NCBI GenBank assembly: GCA_012517405.1
Contig: JAAYVB010000026.1
Coordinates: 1 to 64,000, forward strand
Origin: Propionibacterium sp.
GTDB lineage: Bacteria > Actinomycetota > Actinomycetes > Propionibacteriales > Propionibacteriaceae
Direction of reading: 5' to 3'
DNA length: 64,000 nt
The notes under the pieces are model-generated. The model made no database searches. It was given only the letters and a program-made list of their open reading frames with translations, and was not told where the DNA came from. This document shows positions 1-9,282 of the stretch, piece after piece (position 1 is the stretch's first letter; each line of letters starts with the position of its first letter). The position numbers and the translations under genes are program-made.

Positions 1-330
1 CCGACGGACACGCCGACCGATACCCCGACGACTCCGCCAGCCACGCATCCCGGCGGCCCCGGCACACACCCCGGAGGTCCCGGTACCCAGCCGGGCGGTC
101 CCGGTACGCAGCCCGGCGGTCCCGGCACTCACCCCAGCGACACCACACCACCACGCGGTGGCGGTGAGCAACCATCCGGCGGAGAGACCTCCGGACCGAG
201 TATGACGGCGCTTCCGAATACCGGCGCGTCCGGTGGCAATCCACTGGCCGCTGCCTCGGGCGTAGCCGTCCTGGTCGGAATCGGCCTGATCGTTAGCGGC
301 ATCACGCGATCACGCCGAGTCAAGTCCTGA
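1..330 (+). CDS. LPXTG-anchored surface protein, C-terminal part
   Basis: Frame 1 is open from the window edge to a TGA at 328-330; the start lies upstream of the window. The visible 109 residues are a Pro/Thr/Gly-rich stalk with four 7-residue units of the type PGGPGT(H/Q) (21-nt DNA repeats, about 46-129), then an LPNTG sortase motif (211-225), a hydrophobic segment (LAAASGVAVLVGIGLIVSG) and an Arg/Lys-rich tail (RSRRVKS). This is the classic cell-wall sorting signal, so the protein is expected to be exported and covalently attached to peptidoglycan by a class A or E type sortase. The functional head domain is not visible. A strong hairpin follows the stop. Confidence 0.9.
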   Translation, partial: PTDTPTDTPTTPPATHPGGPGTHPGGPGTQPGGPGTQPGGPGTHPSDTTPPRGGGEQPSGGETSGPSMTALPNTGASGGNPLAAASGVAVLVGIGLIVSGITRSRRVKS

Positions 331-338
331 TCTGATCC

Positions 339-376
339 GGGGGCGGTGACCACAGCCATGCTGGGTCACCGCCCCC
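339..376. terminator. Perfect 13-bp hairpin between convergent genes
   Basis: GGGGGCGGTGACC (339-351) and GGTCACCGCCCCC (364-376) pair perfectly around a 12-nt loop. It lies 8 nt after the LPXTG gene and about 90 nt past the stop of the converging LytR_C gene, so it can serve both. There is no U-tract, which is common for actinobacterial terminators. Confidence 0.75.
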
Positions 377-465
377 AGCAGCGCGCCGTCGTGGTTGTTG
401 CCCTCGCGAGCAGCCCCAGTGGCGCAGCGATAAGACAGTCGTTCGCGCCTAACGCAAAGACGTGG

Positions 466-981
466 TCAGCCGGCGTTCCCATCAGCCGGCGCTTCGGTCG
501 CACCAGGGATACAGATGACACCGCCGGGCACATCGATCGAGGTGGGGGCGTCATCGTTGAATCCGGAGTAGCTGTCACCCAACAGCACATCGACGGTACC
601 GTCGGTGCGGTCGTCGCCGCGGGTCTGCGGGTCCACGAAGAAACCTGCCACCAACTGGACCTCTGGCGAATCCGTTGCGGCGCCGACGATGGTGGTCGCG
701 CCTACCTGCTCACTGGTGTTGGCCGCCGATTTCGTGTGGAAGCCGTGGTAGGCCAGCTGCTCGGTGACCTGCCCGGCCAGACCGGAGGCACTGCCTCCAT
801 TGAACACCTGGACGGTCACCTGGGTGGTGATGAGGACAGACGCCGACTGGGTAACGCAGGGGGTGGAATCGCTGAACGGACGGGTCAGCTGCTCCCAGCC
901 CCACCACAGTCCGTAACCCAGCAGCGCAAGCAGCACCAGCAGGGTGATGGGGGTAGCCCACCGGCGCACCGCACTCCTCAC
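466..981 (-). CDS. LytR_C-domain envelope protein
   Basis: 171 residues. A short cytoplasmic tail is followed by one membrane anchor (about residues 11-27, TLLVLLALLGYGLWWGW), then an exported domain containing VTVQVFNGGSASGLAGQVTEQL, which fits the LytR C-terminal domain (PF13399). That domain is found alone or at the end of LytR-CpsA-Psr wall-polymer transferases; here the transferase domain is absent, as in the mycobacterial Rv0431-type proteins. A role in the cell envelope is inferred only. It reads in the same direction as, and lies 43 nt downstream of, the next gene, with which it may form an operon. Confidence 0.75.
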   Translation of the reverse strand: MRSAVRRWATPITLLVLLALLGYGLWWGWEQLTRPFSDSTPCVTQSASVLITTQVTVQVFNGGSASGLAGQVTEQLAYHGFHTKSAANTSEQVGATTIVGAATDSPEVQLVAGFFVDPQTRGDDRTDGTVDVLLGDSYSGFNDDAPTSIDVPGGVICIPGATEAPADGNAG

Positions 982-1024
982 TTCTGCTCCTGAACGCTAG
1001 GGCCCGCAGGCCGGGTGGATGGCG

Positions 1025-1339
1025 TCAGCCTACTGCACTCGAGGATTGGTCAAGATCCAGCACACGAGCATGCACCGTCTGTCGCTGCTGCAGCGCAGAA
1101 CGCAACGCGCGATGCAGGCCGTCCTCGAGATAAAGTTCGCCGTTCCACAAGACGACGTGCGCGAACAGGTCGCCGTAGAAGGTGGAATCCTCCTCCAGCA
1201 GCGCGTCCAGGTCGAGGGTGCGCTTGGTGGTCACCAACTGATCGAGGCGCACCTGCTGTGGTGCGACTGAGGCCCATTCACGCTGTGTGTAGCCGTGATC
1301 GGGGTAGGGCCTGTCTTCGCCGACTCGTTTGAAGATCAC
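1025..1339 (-). CDS. Conserved actinobacterial ParB/Srx-like small protein
   Basis: 104 residues from a GTG start. The sequence MIFKRVGEDRPYPDHG, RLDQLVTTKRTLDLDALL and YLEDGLHRALRSAL belongs to a widespread actinobacterial family found next to LytR_C genes. The DGLHR element resembles the D/NG-HR motif of ParB N-terminal (sulfiredoxin-like) folds. Databases often label the family a VapB-type antitoxin, but no toxin gene is adjacent, so that label is not supported here. The function is unknown. It precedes the LytR_C gene by 43 nt on the same strand. Confidence 0.7.
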   Translation of the reverse strand: MIFKRVGEDRPYPDHGYTQREWASVAPQQVRLDQLVTTKRTLDLDALLEEDSTFYGDLFAHVVLWNGELYLEDGLHRALRSALQQRQTVHARVLDLDQSSSAVG

Positions 1340-1468
1340 CCGGCCATCCTAACCAGCCGATGACTGGGCACCTGGGTCATTGCGGAAGACCTTTCGGCGA
1401 GTCTTAGGGATGCATCCGTCCGGCGCCGGTCTGTCTGCCGGCGGTTGCCCCGTGGCATGCTTGGTGCC

Positions 1469-3097
1469 ATGTCAGCTGATCGGCCGGTTGAGGCGGCCCG
1501 TGAAGAAGCGATCGACGCGATCCGCTCGGGCTACACCTTTACCGAACCTGCCATTGATGTCGGTGTGCTGAGTGTGGACGACGAGCCGGTTCCCGATGCG
1601 CGCATCCGCATTCCATTGGCCATGCTGAACCGGCACGGGCTGATCAGCGGGGCGACCGGCACCGGCAAGACCATCACCTTGCAGGTGCTGGCCGAACAGA
1701 TCGCTCGCGCCGGGGTGCCGGTCTTCGCAGCCGACATCAAGGGCGACCTTTCGGGCATGGCCACCGCTGCCGAGCCCACCGAGAAACTGCTCGCACGTAC
1801 CGCGAAGAACGGTCAGGACTGGCGGCCCGCGGCGTCGGCCGTCGAGTTCTACGCACTGGGCGGCCAGGGCAAGGGCACACCGCTGCGGGCCACCATTTCG
1901 AGTTTCGGGCCGATCCTGCTCAGCAAGGTGCTGGAACTGAACGAGACCCAGGAGTCCAGCCTCGGGCTGGTCTTCCACTTCGCCGATCAGGCCGGTCTGC
2001 CCCTGCTGGACCTGCAGGATCTGGTGGCCGTGCTGAAGTATCTCGACTCCGACGAGGGCAAACCGGTGCTCAAGCAGATCGGTGGACTGAGCAGCCAGAC
2101 CGTCGGAGTGATCCTGCGATCGATCGTCAATCTCGAGCAACAGGGCGCCGGCGTCTTCTTCGGCGAGCCCGAGTTCGACACCAACGATCTGCTGCGCACC
2201 ACCGCCGATGGACGCGGTGTGGTCAGCATGCTGGAACTGCCCAATGTGCAGGATCGTCCGGCGCTGTTCTCGACCTTTTTGATGTGGCTGCTCGCCGATC
2301 TGTATCACGATCTGCCCGAGGTGGGCGACGCCGATCGTCCGAAGCTGGTCTTCTTCTTCGACGAGGCGCACCTGCTGTTCAGCGGAGCATCCAAGGCCTT
2401 CGTCCAGCAGATCACCCAGACGGTCCGGCTCATCCGCTCTAAGGGCGTCGGGGTTTTCTTCGTCACGCAAACGCCCAAGGATGTGCCCGGCGATGTGCTG
2501 GCCCAACTCGGCAGCAGGATTGCCCACCAGCTGCGCGCGCACACCCCCGACGACGCCAAAGCGCTGAAGGCTACGGTCAATACCTTCCCGAGATCGAGCT
2601 ACGATCTCGCCGAGCTGCTGACGCAGCTGGGCATCGGGCAGGCCGTCGTGACGGTGATGGACCCGGATGGGGTTCCGACCCCGGTGGCCTGGACGCGGGT
2701 CTTCGCACCCGAGTCGAAGATGGGGCCGACCGACGCCGCGCAGCAGGATCGGATGATCGCGGCGAGCCCGATGATGGCCCGCTACGGCCGGCAGATCAAC
2801 CGGGATTCTGCCTACGAAATGCTGGCCCGCAAGCTGGCCCAAGGCGCTGAGAACGCTCAACCGACGACGTCCGCGCACAACGCCGACCGGACGAACGGGA
2901 TGCCGTTGGTGAGCGCCGGCGTCCAGCCCAAGCAGTCCCAACCTAAGCAGTCCCGGGCCAAGGCCCCGTCGAAGTCGTCGAAGGCTCAGAAGTCGGTCAT
3001 CGAGCAGGTCGCCGACTCGAGCGCATTCAAACAGTTCGCCCGCTCGGCCGGACGCGAAGTCGTCCGCTCGATCTTCGGCACCGCGCGGCGGCGATGA
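1469..3097 (+). CDS. HerA/YjgR-type (DUF853) P-loop ATPase
   Basis: 542 residues. Walker A GATGTGKT is at residues 61-68, and Walker B with the catalytic pair (LVFFFDEAH) is near residue 295. The downstream QTVRLIRSKGVGVFFVTQTPKDVP and LGSRIAHQLRAHT segments are typical of the helicase HerA-like C-terminal family (DUF853, E. coli YjgR). The tail is Lys/Ser/Gln-rich and low in complexity, ending in a basic stretch. The ATG at 1469 is preferred over an in-frame TTG 24 nt upstream because the family starts close to this point. The biological role is not settled for the family; a DNA-translocating or remodelling ATPase is a guess. Its stop overlaps the next start (ATGA). Confidence 0.85.
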   Translation: MSADRPVEAAREEAIDAIRSGYTFTEPAIDVGVLSVDDEPVPDARIRIPLAMLNRHGLISGATGTGKTITLQVLAEQIARAGVPVFAADIKGDLSGMATAAEPTEKLLARTAKNGQDWRPAASAVEFYALGGQGKGTPLRATISSFGPILLSKVLELNETQESSLGLVFHFADQAGLPLLDLQDLVAVLKYLDSDEGKPVLKQIGGLSSQTVGVILRSIVNLEQQGAGVFFGEPEFDTNDLLRTTADGRGVVSMLELPNVQDRPALFSTFLMWLLADLYHDLPEVGDADRPKLVFFFDEAHLLFSGASKAFVQQITQTVRLIRSKGVGVFFVTQTPKDVPGDVLAQLGSRIAHQLRAHTPDDAKALKATVNTFPRSSYDLAELLTQLGIGQAVVTVMDPDGVPTPVAWTRVFAPESKMGPTDAAQQDRMIAASPMMARYGRQINRDSAYEMLARKLAQGAENAQPTTSAHNADRTNGMPLVSAGVQPKQSQPKQSRAKAPSKSSKAQKSVIEQVADSSAFKQFARSAGREVVRSIFGTARRR

Positions 3098-3555
3098 TGG
3101 ACGAGCGTGACTGGCGCGACAGGGCGCCGATCCGGGCATTGCAGTCCGGAGCCGTGCTGGGCGTGATCGGGATGATCGCCGGGCAGATCGCTCAGGACTC
3201 GTCAACCGGCCAGGTCATCTTCATGTCGTTCTTCTCCCTGTTCTTCGGAGCCATGATGTGGTTGCTGGCGCTCGGCGGCCAGCGGCGGTTGCGCGCCACC
3301 GGCACCGACAGGCTGCCCGAACGTGAACCTCGCAGGCTGATGGTGATCGGGTTGATGCTGATCGCCATCCTCATGTGGTTGATGGCCGGCTATGGGGCGT
3401 TCATCGCGGTGCTGTGGGGTCAGCCGGCGGACGGCTGGCATGCGGTCGCCTATGCCGGCGTGGCGCTGTGCGCCAGTGGGGCGACCATGATGATGCGGCA
3501 ATCCCGTCAGGAATGGCTCGCCCACTACCGGCGAGACTGGCCGTCGAAACGCTGA
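3094..3555 (+). CDS. Small multi-pass membrane protein, unknown
   Basis: 153 residues with about four hydrophobic segments (around 15-30, 38-55, 80-100 and 110-130) separated by a basic loop (RRLRATGTDRLPEREPRR), and a charged C-terminus. The start ATG overlaps the stop of the HerA-type ATPase by 4 nt, so the two are translationally coupled and probably co-expressed. No recognised domain; it could tether or assist the ATPase, but nothing in the sequence proves this. Confidence 0.7.
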   Translation: MMDERDWRDRAPIRALQSGAVLGVIGMIAGQIAQDSSTGQVIFMSFFSLFFGAMMWLLALGGQRRLRATGTDRLPEREPRRLMVIGLMLIAILMWLMAGYGAFIAVLWGQPADGWHAVAYAGVALCASGATMMMRQSRQEWLAHYRRDWPSKR

Positions 3556-3590
3556 CGGCGGCGCGGGGTGCGCCGCTCGGCCTGAACGCG

Positions 3591-3631
3591 AGCAGCTCCC
3601 GGAGACATCGAGGTGACATCCGGGAGCTGCT
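3591..3631. terminator. 12-bp hairpin between convergent genes
   Basis: AGCAGCTCCCGG (3591-3602) and CCGGGAGCTGCT (3620-3631) are perfect inverted repeats with a 17-nt loop. It sits between the membrane-protein gene and the converging gdhA, so it may terminate both. Confidence 0.7.
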
Positions 3632-3644
3632 GGGCCGCTCGGCT

Positions 3645-5122
<1,478 letters not shown>

Positions 5123-5141
<19 letters not shown>

Positions 5142-6625
5142 CCGCCGTCATCGGTATCAGTTGAGGTCGGCCGTGGCTGACTTGTTGTGGCCGTGGTCGG
5201 TGGAGCGGTGGTGGTCGGAGGCTGTGTCGTCGTCGTGGTGGGCGGCGCCGTCGTGGTGGGCGGAGCCGTGGTGGTCGGCGGAGCAGTCGTGGTCGGGGGG
5301 AAGGTGGTGGTGGGCGGAGCGATCGTGGTGGGGGGCGCCACGGTGGTGGTCGGCCTGGCCGAGGTGGTGGTCGGGCTCGTCGTTGCGGTCGCGGTCAGCG
5401 TGACCGTCGGGATGGTCACCGGATTCCTGCTGGCCGCGGTCCACGAATAGACCAGGGCAGCGGCCAACGCGACGATCAACAGCCCGACCAGCCAGCGTCC
5501 CCAATGCCGGGTGGCACGGTTTCCCTCCTGATCGGAAGACGGCTCCTGATCGGTGCCGACCGGTGCGACAGCGCCTGTCTGACCCCCCGGATCGGTCGAC
5601 GCGGTCTGGGCGTATGTCGGTCCGGTCTGGGTCGGCGAGAGCACCCGCGTGTCGGCGGTCGGCGGACCCGGCTCACCGGACAGCAGCTGAGTCTCTGCGG
5701 TAGCACCCATCAGCGCGGTGGCGGCTGCATCGAGGGGGACGGTCGGCGACATCTTCGGATTGGCCGCGATCGCGCGCAACTCATGGGCGACCTCACGGGC
5801 AGTGGGACGAGCCGCAGCATCTTTGGCGAGCATCCGCGTGATCAGGGTGTCGAGCGCGGGCGGAATATCGGGACTCAGCTCACCCAACGGAACGGGGGTG
5901 TCGAACGCCTGCGCATGGGCGACCGCGATCGAGCTGTCGGCCAGGAAGGGCGGGCGTCCGAGAATCAGATGGTAGGCCACGCAGGCCAGCGAGTAGACGT
6001 CGGATGCCGGCCCCACCTCCATGCCCCGGGCCTGCTCGGGTGACATGTAGGCGGCAGTTCCGATCGCGGTGGCAGGGCGGGTCAGCTGCTTTCCTGCTTC
6101 GTCCACCAGGCGGGCGATGCCGAAGTCGACCAGCACTGGGCGTCCGAGTTCGGGGTGGGCCATCAGATCGGGCAGCGTGCCATCGGCCTCGGCCGGCGCG
6201 TCCAGCACGATGTTCGCAGGTTTGACGTCGCGATGGGTGATGCCGGCATCGTGGGCGGCCTGCAGGCCGTCGGAGACATCGGCCAGCATGGGCATGGCCA
6301 CCTCATGGCTGAGCGGCCCACGTTCCTTGATGAGTTTGCTGGTGTTGGGCCCGCTGAGCAGCTCCATCACGAGCCAGCCCCGGCGGTCGTCAGCTCCGGT
6401 ATCCCAGACCTTGACGATGGCGTCATCGCTCAGCCCTGCGATGGCGATGCCCTCCCGGCGGAATCGCTCGGCCATCGCCGGATCGGTCGAGCCGGCCAGA
6501 TCGACGATCTTGATCGCCACTGCGCGCTCGAGCAGGGTGTCGAAGCCCCGCCACACCCGTCCGGTTGCCCCCTCGCCGATCTGGGCCACGAGTTGGTAGC
6601 GGCCAGCCAGCAATTCAGATTCCAT
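5123..6625 (-). CDS. Membrane Ser/Thr protein kinase with Pro/Thr-rich tail
   Basis: 500 residues. An N-terminal Hanks-type kinase (about residues 8-275) has GEGATGRV (P-loop), VAIKI (catalytic Lys), HRDVKPAN (catalytic loop), DFGIAR and MSPEQARG. After a linker come a basic stretch and one membrane segment (about 383-400, WLVGLLIVALAAALVYSW). The outside part holds no PASTA domain, only a low-complexity run of PPTTT units ending in a Ser/Asp/Glu tail. That stalk may contact the wall. The partner phosphatase PstP and the PASTA kinase PknB are encoded in this window about 17-24 kb away. Domain order is of the mycobacterial Pkn type, but orthology to a named kinase is not claimed. Confidence 0.9.
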
Positions 6626-6667
6626 GCCTACTATCCTGCCCCACCTGGTTGTGTCCGCCGACCGGAA

Positions 6668-7267
6668 TCACCCGAGCGTGAGCTCGGCGTCGTCCGGCTT
6701 GCGGAATCCCGGCACCGAACCGAGCAACTCGGTGTTGATGCCGTGACCGCGTCCAAAATCGGTGATGCTGGTAGGCAGATCGGGAGCCGACTGCACGGTG
6801 ACGACGAACCAGCCCGGATGATCTACCGATTCACGCACATCGAGCAGGTGAATCCCCTTGCGGTAAAGGAAACTGCCCTTGCGTTCCAGCATCGCGGTGT
6901 TGCGGGTGATCCGGGTGATCCCCAGGCCGTGCCGCAGGATCACTCCGCCCATCGAATTCCAGATCTCCCGGCTCTGGGCGCCCGAATAGACCTGTCCCCA
7001 CGACCATGGGCCGGTGCTGACCAGATCCTCGGGGCGCTTGCGATCCATCCGCCAGACCATGAAGACGATCACCGCCACCACAGCGAGGATGCCGATCAGT
7101 ACCACCCAGCCCGAGCGGACGCTGGACAAGAACCCGGCATAGACCAGTCCGACACAGGCTGCCAGCAGCAGAATCGCGGTGATGATCCGGTAGATACAAC
7201 TGAACTTGCGTTGTCGATGGCGCTCATCGGCCAAGATGTCGGTATCGACCAGGATCTCTTTCTCCAC
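6668..7267 (-). CDS. Two-pass membrane protein, unknown
   Basis: 199 residues. Two adjacent membrane segments (about residues 28-47 and 53-71) are followed by a cytoplasmic basic patch (RMDRKRPED) and a roughly 125-residue soluble domain rich in beta-type sequence (GITRITRNTAMLERKGSFLYRKGIHLLDV). The layout resembles YcxB- or PH-like membrane proteins, but no family is recognised. It lies 42 nt upstream of the kinase gene on the same strand and may share its transcript. Confidence 0.65.
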   Translation of the reverse strand: MEKEILVDTDILADERHRQRKFSCIYRIITAILLLAACVGLVYAGFLSSVRSGWVVLIGILAVVAVIVFMVWRMDRKRPEDLVSTGPWSWGQVYSGAQSREIWNSMGGVILRHGLGITRITRNTAMLERKGSFLYRKGIHLLDVRESVDHPGWFVVTVQSAPDLPTSITDFGRGHGINTELLGSVPGFRKPDDAELTLG

Positions 7268-7311
7268 GATAGGCCAGATTACAAGGACACCCCTAGAGCG
7301 CGGGGGTGGGC

Positions 7312-9282
7312 TCAGGCCTCATTGATGGCTGCCGCGAACTGTGACTGGTAGAGGTCGTAGTAAGCGCCCTTGGCCGCGATCAGCTCATCGTGATTGCCCT
7401 GTTCGACGATCGCGCCGTGATCCATCACGAGGATCAGATCGGCGTCGCGGATCGTCGACAGCCGGTGCGCGATGACGAAGCTCGTGCGTCCCGAACGCAA
7501 CCGGGCCATCGCCTGCTGGACGAGCAGTTCGGTGCGGGTGTCGACCGAGGAGGTCGCCTCGTCCAGGATCAGCACCTCGGGCTGCTTGATGAATGCCCGG
7601 GCGATGGTGATCAGCTGCTTCTCGCCGGCGGAGACGTTGGTTCCCTCGTCGTTGATCACCGTCTGGTAGCCCGCCGGCAGCCGGTGCACGAACTGGTCGA
7701 CGTGGGCGGCCTCGGCGGCGGCGGTGATCTCCTCCTCGGAAGCGTCCGGCTTGCCGTAGGCGATGTTCTGGCGGATGGTGCCGCCGAACAGCCAGGTGTC
7801 CTGCAGGACCATGCCGAGCGGCTCGCGCAGTGCCGAGCGGGAGATCGACGTGATGTCGGTGTCGTCGATACTGATCTGTCCGCCGTCGATCTCGTAGAAC
7901 CGCTCCAGCAGGTTCACGAGAGTCGTCTTGCCGGCACCGGTCGGTCCGACGATCGCGACCGTCTGGCCGGGCAGCGCCTCCATGTTCAGGCCCTGGATCA
8001 GCGGGTGGTCCGGTGAGTACGAGAAGTCGACATCGCGGAAGGCCACATGGCCGCTGATGCCGGCCGGCAGCGAACCGGACTGCTCCGGGCTCATCTCGTC
8101 GGCGTCCAGCACCTCGAAGATGCGCTCGGCCGAGGCGACACCGGACTGCAGCAGATTCGCCATCGAAGCGATCTGGGTGATCGGCTGGGTGAACATCCGG
8201 GAGTACTGGATGAACGCCTGGACGCTGCCCAGCGGCATCTGCCCGCTGGCCACCCGTAGGCCACCGACAACGGCGATCGCGACGTAGTTGAGGTTCCCGA
8301 TGAAGAAGTTGACCGGCATGATGATGCCCGAGATGAACTGGGCGCGGAACGCCGAATTGAACAGCCGGTCGTTGGTCTGACCGAAGGTGGCCTCGACCTC
8401 ACGCTGGCGTCCGAAGACCTTCACCAGCGAGTGACCGGTGTAGGCCTCCTCGACCTGGCCATTCAGTTCGCCGGTGGCGTCCCACATGGCCACGAACTGC
8501 CGCTGAGCCTTCTTGCCAATGAACATGGAGACCACAGCCGCCAACGGCACGATCAGCACGGTGATGCCGGTCAGCAGCGCGCTGACCGAAAGCATCATGA
8601 CCGTCACGCCGAGCACGGTGAGCACCGAGTTGAGCAGCTGCCCCAGCGTCTGCTGCAGCGTCTGCTGCACATTGTCCATGTCGTTGGTCATCCGGCTGAG
8701 CAGCTCGCCGCGGGGCTGCGAGTCGAAATAGCTGAGCGGCAGGCGGTCCATCTTCGCCCGCATCTCGTCGCGCATCCGGAAGGCGGTGCGCTGGACGGCC
8801 CGGTTCAACAGGTAGTTCTGCAAGAAGCCGAGGGCCGCGGCCACCAGGTAGAGGCCGAGCGCCAGCATCAGCCAGTGCCCAAGCGTGCTGAAATCGATGC
8901 CCTGGCCGGGGACGACCGTCATGCCCGACAGCAGGTCGGCCAACTGGTCCTGACCGCTGGCGCGCAGCATGTCGATGACCTGCTGCTGGGTCATGCCGGC
9001 GGGCAGATTCTTGCCGATGATCCCGGTGAAGATCACATCTGTGGCCTTGCCCAAGATCTTCGGGCCCACGACGGTTCCTGCCACCGAGGCGATACCCATG
9101 AGCACGACGACCGCGAACCGCGAGCGCTCGGGTTTCATGAATCCCAGCAGCCGCATCAGCGAGGGCCCGAAGTTGACGGCCTTCTCCGCGACAGCCACTC
9201 CAGCGCCCGGACCGTGGCCCAGGCGGGGTGCGTTCTTGGGGCGCGCGTTTGCCTTGACCGGCGTCCGTCGATTGGTGTTCAC
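7312..9282 (-). CDS. ABC exporter half-transporter (canonical catalytic site)
   Basis: 656 residues: a six-helix ABC transmembrane domain followed by an ATPase domain. Walker A is GPTGAGKTTL and Walker B LILDEATSSVD has the catalytic Glu, but the signature is NVSAGEKQ instead of LSGGQ. The start GTG overlaps the stop of the partner gene by 4 nt. The pair fits a heterodimeric multidrug or lipid exporter of the TmrAB/BmrCD type, in which one nucleotide site is degenerate. The substrate cannot be told from the sequence. The basic N-terminus of about 45 residues before the first helix is somewhat long. Confidence 0.93.
   Translation of the reverse strand: MNTNRRTPVKANARPKNAPRLGHGPGAGVAVAEKAVNFGPSLMRLLGFMKPERSRFAVVVLMGIASVAGTVVGPKILGKATDVIFTGIIGKNLPAGMTQQQVIDMLRASGQDQLADLLSGMTVVPGQGIDFSTLGHWLMLALGLYLVAAALGFLQNYLLNRAVQRTAFRMRDEMRAKMDRLPLSYFDSQPRGELLSRMTNDMDNVQQTLQQTLGQLLNSVLTVLGVTVMMLSVSALLTGITVLIVPLAAVVSMFIGKKAQRQFVAMWDATGELNGQVEEAYTGHSLVKVFGRQREVEATFGQTNDRLFNSAFRAQFISGIIMPVNFFIGNLNYVAIAVVGGLRVASGQMPLGSVQAFIQYSRMFTQPITQIASMANLLQSGVASAERIFEVLDADEMSPEQSGSLPAGISGHVAFRDVDFSYSPDHPLIQGLNMEALPGQTVAIVGPTGAGKTTLVNLLERFYEIDGGQISIDDTDITSISRSALREPLGMVLQDTWLFGGTIRQNIAYGKPDASEEEITAAAEAAHVDQFVHRLPAGYQTVINDEGTNVSAGEKQLITIARAFIKQPEVLILDEATSSVDTRTELLVQQAMARLRSGRTSFVIAHRLSTIRDADLILVMDHGAIVEQGNHDELIAAKGAYYDLYQSQFAAAINEA

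Noticed and set aside
1025-1339. VapB antitoxin label for the small ParB-like protein
   Set aside because: No VapC-type PIN-domain gene or other toxin is adjacent, and the conserved neighbour is a LytR_C gene.
1472-3205. A 577-residue open frame antisense to the HerA-type ATPase
   Set aside because: Arg/Gly/His/Gln-rich translation typical of antisense frames in high-GC DNA; the + strand frame has clear Walker motifs.
5165-5400. Regular GTGGTG-rich repeats, considered as a CRISPR-like or satellite array
   Set aside because: They are in-frame codons for the Pro/Thr stalk of the kinase, with no unique spacers.
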